Assembly: GCA_039105265.1 (NCBI GenBank)
Contig: JAPFFF010000132.1
Span: 1-41,179 of the forward strand
Source of the DNA: Tritrichomonas musculus
Lineage: Eukaryota; Parabasalia; Tritrichomonadida; Tritrichomonadidae
Direction of reading: 5' to 3'
Length of the DNA: 41,179 nucleotides
The notes under the pieces were generated by a model. It had not been told where the DNA came from and did not search any database. It worked only from the letters and a program-made list of their open reading frames with translations. The position numbers and the translations under genes were made by a program. Position 1 is the stretch's first letter, and each line of letters begins with the position of its first letter. This document shows positions 34,890 to 41,179 of this stretch, one piece after another.

Positions 34890-36114
34890 ATTACAGTTAC
34901 AGCTGAAACTAATGGTTCAAATTACAGTTGTAGTTTAATCTGATGATTCAACTGCAGTTGTAGTTTAATCTGATGGTTCAATTGCAGTTGTAGCTGAATC
35001 TGATGGTTCAAATTGCAGTTGTAGTTTAATCTGATGGTTCAATTGCAGTTGTAGTTTAATCTAATGGTTCAAATTGCAGTTGTAGTTTAATCTGATGGTT
35101 CAATTGCAGTTGTAGTTTAATCTATTGATTAAATTGCAGTTGTAGTTTAATCTGATGGTTCAATTGCAGTTGTAGTTTAATCTATTGATTAAATTGCAGT
35201 TGTAGTTTAATCTAATGGTTCAAATTGCAGTTGTAGTTTAATCTGATGGTTCAATTGCAGTTGTAGTTTAATCTGATGGTTCAATTGCAGTTGTAGCTGA
35301 ATCTGATGGTTCAATTGAAGTTGCAGCTGAATCTAATGGTTCAATCGCAGTTGTAGTTTAATCTGATGGTTCAAATTGCAGTTGTAGTTTAATCTGATGG
35401 TTCAATTGCAGTTGTAGTTTAATCTGATGGTTCAATTGCAGTTGTAGTTTAATCTGATGGTTCAATTGCAGTTGTAGTTTAATCTGATGGTTCAAATTGC
35501 AGTTGTAGCTGAATCTGATGGTTCAATTGCAGTTGTAGTTTAATCTGATAATTCAATTGCAGTTGTAGTTTAATCTGATGGTTCAAATTGCGGTTGTAGT
35601 TTAATCTGATGGTTCAATTGCAGTTGTAGTTTAATCTGATGGTTCAAATTGCAGTTGTAGTTTAATCTGATGGTTCAATTGCAGTTGTAGTTTAATCTGA
35701 TGGTTCAATTGCAGTTGTAGCTGAATCTGATGGTTCAATTGAAGTTGCAGCTGAATCTAATGGTTCAATTGCAGTTGTAGCTGAATCTGATGGTTCAATT
35801 GCAGTTGTAGTTTAATCTAATGGTTCAATTGCAGTTGTAGTTTAATCTAATGGTTCAATTGCAGTTGTAGTTTAATCTGATGGTTCAAATTGCAGTTGTA
35901 GCTGAATCTGATGGTTCAAATTGCAGTTGTAGTTTAATCTGATGGTTCAATTGCAGTTGTAGCTGAATCTGATGGTTCAATTGAAGTTGCAGCTGAATCT
36001 AATGGTTCAATTGCAGTTGTAGTTTAATCTGATGGTTCAAATTGCAGTTGCAGCTGAATCTAATGGTTCAAATTGCAGTTGTAGTTTAATCTGATGGTTC
36101 AATTGCAGTTGTAG
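34890..36114 (+). repeat. Pre-duplication relative of 16.7-18.4 kb
   Basis: TATTGAT at 35123 matches 16873 and GATAATTC at 35547 matches 17297, both at offset 18250. TGTAGTTTTAG at 36195 matches 18401 at 17794. The 456-base change equals the missing 454-base duplication plus two monomers that are 30 rather than 31 bases. Here the GATAATTC/GCGGTTG pair occurs once. Confidence 0.8.
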
Positions 36115-36116
36115 CT

Positions 36117-36414
36117 GAATCTGATGGTTCAATTGCAGTTGCAGCTGAATCTAATGGTTCAATTGCAGTTGTAGCTGAATCTGATGGTTCAAATTGTAGT
36201 TTTAGCTGAATCTAATGGTTCAATTGCAGTTGTAGTTTAATCTGATGGTTCAATTGCAGTTGTAGTTTAATCTAATGGTTCAATTGCAGTTGTAGTTTAA
36301 TCTGATGGTTCAATTGCAGTTGCAGCTGAATCTAATGGTTCAATTGCAGTTGTAGCTGAATCTGATGGTTCAAATTGTAGTTTTAGCTGAATCTAATGGT
36401 TCAATTGCAGTTGT
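36117..36414 (+). repeat. 181-bp tandem duplication
   Basis: TGTAGTTTTAG occurs at 36195 and 36376, 181 bases apart (six monomers), with flanking CC-type and C-type monomers also repeated. Matching parts are about 36117-36233 and 36298-36414. Elsewhere this variant occurs singly (648, 8738, 18401, 25055, 39181). Confidence 0.85.
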
Positions 36415-36479
36415 AGCTGAATCTGATGGTTCAATTGCAGTTGTAGTTTAATCTAATGGTTCAATTGCAGTTGTAGTTT

Positions 36480-37703
36480 AATCTGATGGTTCAAATTGCA
36501 GTTGCAGCTGAATCTAATGGTTCAAATTGCAGTTGTAGTTTAATCTGATGGTTCAATTGCAGTTGTAGCTGAATCTGATGGTTCAATTGCAGTTGTAGTT
36601 TAATCTGATGGTTCAAATTGCAGTTGTAGCTGAATCTAATGGTTCAATTGCAGTTGTAGTTTATTCAGATGGTTCAAATTGCAGTTGTAGCTGAATCTGA
36701 TGGTTCAAATTGCAGTTGTAGCTGAATCTGATGGTTCAAATTGCAGTTGTAGCTGAATCTGATGGTTCAATTGCAGTTGTAGTTTAATCTGATGGTTCAA
36801 ATTGCAGTTGTAGTTTAATCTGATGGTTCAATTGCAGTTGTAGTTTAATCTGATGGTTCAAATTGCAGTTGTAGCTGAATCTAATGGTTCAAATTGCAGT
36901 TGTAGTTTAATCTGATGGTTCAATTGCAGTTGTATTTTAATCTGATGGTTCAAATTGCAGTTGTAGCTGAATCTAATGGTTCAATTGCAGTTGTAGTTTA
37001 ATCTGATGGTTCAAATTGCAGTTGTAGCTGAATCTAATGGTTCAATTGCAGTTGTAGTTTATTCAGATGGTTCAAATTGCAGTTGTAGCTGAATCTGATG
37101 GTTCAAATTGCAGTTGCAGCTGAATCTAATGGTTCAAATTGCAGTTGTAGTTTAATCTGATGGTTCAATTGCAGTTGTAGCTGAATCTGATGGTTCAATT
37201 GCAGTTGTAGTTTAATCTGATGGTTCAAATTGCAGTTGTAGCTGAATCTAATGGTTCAATTGCAGTTGTAGTTTATTCAGATGGTTCAAATTGCAGTTGT
37301 AGCTGAATCTGATGGTTCAAATTGCAGTTGTAGCTGAATCTGATGGTTCAAATTGCAGTTGTAGCTGAATCTGATGGTTCAATTGCAGTTGTAGTTTAAT
37401 CTGATGGTTCAAATTGCAGTTGTAGTTTAATCTGATGGTTCAATTGCAGTTGTAGTTTAATCTGATGGTTCAAATTGCAGTTGTAGCTGAATCTAATGGT
37501 TCAAATTGCAGTTGTAGTTTAATCTGATGGTTCAATTGCAGTTGTATTTTAATCTGATGGTTCAAATTGCAGTTGTAGCTGAATCTGATGGTTCAATTGC
37601 AGTTGTAGTTTAATCTGATGGTTCAAATTGCAGTTGTAGCTGAATCTAATGGTTCAATTGCAGTTGTAGTTTATTCAGATGGTTCAAATTGCAGTTGTAG
37701 CTG
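36480..37703 (+). repeat. 612-bp tandem duplication (two units)
   Basis: TTATTCAGAT at 36661 and 37059 recurs at 37273 and 37671, and TGTATTTTAA at 36931 recurs at 37543, all at offset 612 (20 monomers). Within each unit two TTATTCAGAT monomers lie 398 bases apart. One difference was seen, CTAATGG near 36975 against CTGATGG near 37587. Confidence 0.85.
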
Positions 37704-38843
37704 AATCTGATGGTTCAAATTGCAGTTGTAGCTGAATCTGATTGTTCAAATTGCAGTTGTAGCTGAATCTGATGGTTCAATTGCAGTTGTAGTTTAATCT
37801 GATGGTTCAAATTGCAGTTGTAGTTTAATCTGATGGTTCAATTGCAGTTGTAGTTTAATCTGATGGTTCAAATTGCAGTTGTAGCTGAATCTAATGGTTC
37901 AAATTGCAGTTGTAGTTTAATCTGATGGTTCAATTGCAGTTGTATTTTAATCTGATGGTTCAAATTGCAGTTGTAGTTTAATCTGATGGTTCAATTGCAG
38001 TTGTAGTTTAATCTGATGGTTCAAATTGCAGTTGTAGTTTAATCTGATGGTTCAATTGCAGTTGTAGTTTAATCTGATGGTTCAATTGCAGTTGTAGTTT
38101 AATCTGATGGTTCAAATTGCAGTTGTAGTTTAATCTGATGGTTCAATTGCAGTTGTAGTTTAATCTGATGGTTCAATTGCAGTTGTAGTTTAATCTGATG
38201 GTTCAATTGCAGTTGTAGTTTAATCTGATGGTTCAATTGCAGTTGTAGTTTAATCTGATGGTTCAAATTGCAGTTGTAGTTTAATCTGATGGTTCAATTG
38301 CAGTTGTAGTTTAATCTGATGGTTCAATTGCAGTTGTAGTTTAATCTGATGGTTCAATTGCAGTTGTAGTTTAATCTGATGGTTCAAATTGCAGTTGTAG
38401 CTGAATCTAATGGTTCAACTGCAGTTGTAGTTTAATCTGATGGTTCAATTGCAGTTGTAGCTGAATCTGATGGTTCAATTGCAGTTGTAGTTTAATCTGA
38501 TGGTTCAAATTGCAGTTGTAGCTGAATCTAATGGTTCAACTGCAGTTGTAGTTTAATCTGATGGTTCAATTGCAGTTGTAGCTGAATCTGATGGTTCAAA
38601 TTGCAGTTGTAGTTTAATCTAATGGTTCAAATTGCAGTTGTAGCTGAATCTGATGGTTCAATTGCAGTTGTAGTTTAATCTGATGGTTCAAATTGCAGTT
38701 GTAGTTTAATCTGATGATTCAATTGCAGTTGTAGTTTAATCTGATGGTTCAAATTGCAGTTGCAGCTGAATCTAATGGTTCAATTGCAGTTGTAGCTGAA
38801 TCTGATGGTTCAATTGCAGTTGTAGCTGAATCTGATGGTTCAA
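37671..38843 (+). repeat. Distant copy of about 6740-7973
   Basis: The segment is collinear with the macro-block spacer at an offset of 30931, then 30871, then 30870 bases (TGTATTTTAA 7070/37941; CAACTGCAG 7547/38418 and 7667/38537). At 38843/38844 it jumps to sequence matching 8401 onward, skipping 427 bases (14 monomers) of the relative. Confidence 0.83.
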
Positions 38844-41179
38844 TTGCAGTTGTAGTTTAATCTGATGGTTCAAATTGCAGTTGTAGCTGAATCTAATGGT
38901 TCAACTGCAGTTGTAGTTTAATCTGATGGTTCAATTGCAGTTGTAGCTGAATCTGATGGTTCAAATTGCAGTTGTAGTTTAATCTAATGGTTCAATTGCA
39001 GTTGTAGTTTAATCTGATGGTTCAAATTGCAGTTGCAGCTGAATCTAATGGTTCAAATTGCAGTTGTAGTTTAATCTGATGGTTCAATTGCAGTTGTAGC
39101 TGAATCTGATGGTTCAATTGCAGTTGCAGCTGAATCTAATGGTTCAAATTGCAGTTGTAGCTGAATCTGATGGTTCAAATTGTAGTTTTAGCTGAATCTA
39201 ATGGTTCAATTGCAGTTGTAGCTGAATCTGATGGTTCAATTGCAGTTGTAGTTTAATCTAATGGTTCAATTGCAGTTGTAGTTTAATCTGATGGTTCAAA
39301 TTGCAGTTGCAGCTGAATCTAATGGTTCAAATTGCAGTTGTAGTTTAATCTGATGGTTCAATTGCAGTTGTAGCTGAATCTGATGGTTCAATTGCAGTTG
39401 TAGTTTAATCTGATGGTTCAAATTGCAGTTGTAGCTGAATCTGATGGTTCAAATTGCAGTTGTAGCTGAATCTAATGGTTCAATTGCAGTTGTAGTTTAT
39501 TCTGATGGTTCAAATTGCAGTTGTAGTTTAATCTAATGGTTCAATTGCAGTTGTAGTTTAATCTGATGGTTCAATTGCAGTTGTAGTTTAATCTGATGGT
39601 TCAATTGCAGTTGTAGTTTAATCTGATGGTTCAAATTGCAGTTGTAGCTGAATCTGATGGTTCAAATTGCAGTTGTAGTTTAATCTGATGGTTCAATTGC
39701 AGTTGTAGTTTAATCTGATGGTTCAAATTGCAGTTGTAGCTGAATCTAATGGTTCAACTGCAGTTGTAGTTTAATCTGATGGTTCAATTGCAGTTGTAGC
39801 TGAATCTGATGGTTCAAATTGCAGTTGTAGTTTAATCTAATGGTTCAAATTGCAGTTGTAGCTGAATCTGATGGTTCAATTGCAGTTGTAGTTTAATCTG
39901 ATGATTCAATTGCAGTTGTAGTTTAATCTGATGGTTCAAATTGCAGTTGCAGCTGAATCTAATGGTTCAATTGCAGTTGTAGTTTAATCTGATGGTTCAA
40001 TTGCAGTTGTAGCTGAATCTGATGGTTCAAATTGCAGTTGTAGTTTAATCTGATGGTTCAATTGCAGTTGTAGTTTAATCTGATGGTTCAAATTGCAGTT
40101 GTAGTTTAATCTGATGGTTCAATTGCAGTTGTAGTTTAATCTGATGGTTCAATTGCAGTTGTAGCTGAATCTGATGGTTCAATTGCAGTTGTAGTTTAAT
40201 CTGATGGTTCAAATTGCAGTTGTAGCTGAATCTGATGGTTCAATTGCAGTTGTAGTTTAATCTGATGGTTCAAATTGCAGTTGTAGTTTAATCTGATGAT
40301 TCAATTGCAGTTGTAGTTTAATCTGATGGTTCAAATTGCAGTTGCAGCTGAATCTGATGGTTCAATTGCAGTTGTAGTTTAATCTGATAGTTCAATTGCA
40401 GTTGTAGTTTAATCTGATGGTTCAATTGCAGTTGTAGTTTAATCTGATGGTTCAATTGCAGTTGTAGCTGAATCTGATGGTTCAAATTGCAGTTGTAGCT
40501 GAATCTGATGGTTCAAATTGCAGTTACAGCTGAATCTAATGGTTCAATCGCAGTTGTAGTTTAATCTGATGGTTCAAATTGCAGTTGTAGTTTAATCTGA
40601 TGGTTCAATTGCAGTTGTAGTTTAATCTGATGGTTCAATTGCAGTTGTAGTTTAATCTGATGGTTCAATTGCAGTTGTAGTTTAATCTGATGGTTCAAAT
40701 TGCAGTTGTAGATTAATCTGATGGTTCAATTGAAGTTGCAGCTGAATCTAATGGTTCAATTGCAGTTGTAGTTTAATCTGATGGTTCAAATTGCAGTTGT
40801 AGTTTAATCTGATGGTTCAATTGCAGTTGTAGTTTAATCTAATGGTTCAATTGCAGTTGTAGTTTAATCTGATGGTTCAAATTGCAGTTGTAGCTGAATC
40901 TAATGGTTCAAATTGCAGTTGTAGTTCAATCTGATTGTTCAAATTGCAGTTGTAGTTTAATCTGATGGTTCAATTGCAGTTGTAGTTTAATCTGATGGTT
41001 CAAATTGCAGTTGTAGATTAATCTGATGGTTCAATTGAAGTTGTAGCTGAATCTGATGGTTCAATTGAAGTTGCAGCTGAATCTGATGGTTCAATTGAAG
41101 TTGCAGCTGAATCTAATGGTTAAATTGCAGTTGTAGTTCAATCTGATTGTTCAAATTGCAGTTGTAGTTTAATCTAATG
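38844..41179 (+). repeat. Terminal copy of head and unit-B sequence
   Basis: The first part matches 311 onward and 8401 onward (CAACTGCAG at 38902 against 369; TGTAGTTTTAG at 39181 against 648; TTATTCT at 39497 against 964). From 39900 to the end it is collinear with 25898-27177 at offset 14002, including two GATGATTC 395 bases apart. The window therefore stops in the middle of the array. Confidence 0.83.

Larger units (their letters stand above)
1..41179 (+). repeat. Satellite array of 30/31-bp monomers spanning the entire window
   Basis: Every base lies in a head-to-tail copy of one monomer, all in the same orientation. Parts on the + strand: linker GGTTCAAATTG (31-bp form) or GGTTCAATTG (30-bp form), core CAGTTGTAG, tail TTTAATCTGAT. 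The length difference is one A in CAA(A)TTG. Recurrent classes differ at few sites: TAGTTTAAT (T), TAGCTGAAT (C), GCAGCTGAAT (CC), GAAGTTGCAGCTGAAT (E), TAGATTAAT (A), TAGTTCAAT followed by CTGATTG (F), each with CTGATGG or CTAATGG ends. Adjacent monomers differ mostly by class-defining substitutions, while distant blocks share private variants, the pattern of block amplification. No unique flank, transposon or gene interrupts it. The species is not identifiable to me; heterochromatic satellite of a eukaryote is the inference. Confidence 0.98.

Noticed and set aside
1-41179. Open reading frames within the array
   Set aside because: The 30/31-base mixture keeps shifting frame. T- and A-type monomers have TAA in the frame that is open in C- and E-types, and the other frames carry TGA or TAG in most monomers. 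Open stretches are short by-products of the repeat with no start context, domain or codon pattern.
1-41179. CRISPR array
   Set aside because: The unit length is CRISPR-like, but there are no spacers: the whole monomer repeats, and all variation is shared between copies. No leader and no cas genes are present.
1-41179. Telomeric repeat
   Set aside because: No TTAGGG, TTAGG, TTTAGGG or similar tract was seen; the unit is far longer and A/T-rich.
1-41179. Alpha-satellite-like CENP-B box
   Set aside because: The monomer is 30/31 bases rather than about 171, and I see no TTCG-N-CGGGA type motif; the array has almost no CpG at all.
1-41179. Reading through stops by a variant genetic code (TAA/TAG as glutamine)
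   Set aside because: Under such a code the 30-base T-type monomers would be open. The 31-base monomers still shift the frame into TGA in many copies, and nothing else suggests a protein.
1-41179. Retroelement, DNA transposon or LTR remnants
   Set aside because: Nothing interrupts the monomer register by more than a whole number of units; no terminal repeats, target-site duplications or coding remnants were seen.

Overview
The whole 41,179-base window is one uninterrupted tandem satellite array. I found no unique flanking DNA, no gene, no RNA gene, no mobile element and no inverted segment. The basic unit is 30 or 31 bases long and reads head to tail in one orientation from base 1 to the last base, roughly 1,350 copies (an estimate from window length over a mean of about 30.4). 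In the + strand a unit has three parts: a linker GGTTCAAATTG (31-base form) or GGTTCAATTG (30-base form), a core CAGTTGTAG, and a tail TTTAATCTGAT. Consensus G+C is about one third, CpG is almost absent, and the + strand is rich in G and T.

Units fall into a few recurrent classes. T-type has TAGTTTAAT in the core/tail and C-type has TAGCTGAAT. CC-type has GCAGCTGAAT after TTGCAGTT, and E-type has TTGAAGTTGCAGCTGAAT. A-type has TAGATTAAT, and F-type has TAGTTCAATCTGATTG. Each may end in CTGATGG or CTAATGG. Rarer private variants (TGTAGTTTTAG, TATTGAT, ACAGCTGAAACT, GATAATTC, GCGGTTG, GAGGTTG, TGTATTTTAA) act as landmarks.

The landmarks show that the array is a nest of higher-order duplications. 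(1) Bases 1-6177 recur at 8091-14267 (offset 8090). (2) Bases 13571-20224 are repeated directly as 20225-26878 (offset 6654). (3) Within the first block, about 1377-3340 recurs at about 3414-5682 (offset 2037, then 2342 after an internal 305-base duplication). (4) Smaller tandem steps of 181, 305, 454, 549, 607, 612 and 1183 bases lie inside the larger ones. (5) Around 28.3-34.2 kb a 1183-base higher-order unit is present, itself copied again at offset 3822. (6) The last part, 36.5-41.2 kb, is a diverged copy of material from 6.2-10.4 kb and of 18.4-20.2 kb, so the array starts and ends in the same kind of sequence. All step sizes fit whole numbers of monomers, as expected for unequal crossing-over or replication slippage in register.

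Such an AT-rich, CpG-poor, hierarchically amplified satellite points to a eukaryotic nuclear genome, most plausibly constitutive heterochromatin (centromeric, pericentromeric or subtelomeric). I do not recognise the monomer as a named satellite and cannot assign the species. The most interesting content is the amplification history, which can be put in relative order from which duplication carries which smaller one. The fixed 30/31-base length alternation and the dense CANNTG/palindrome content of each monomer are also notable.
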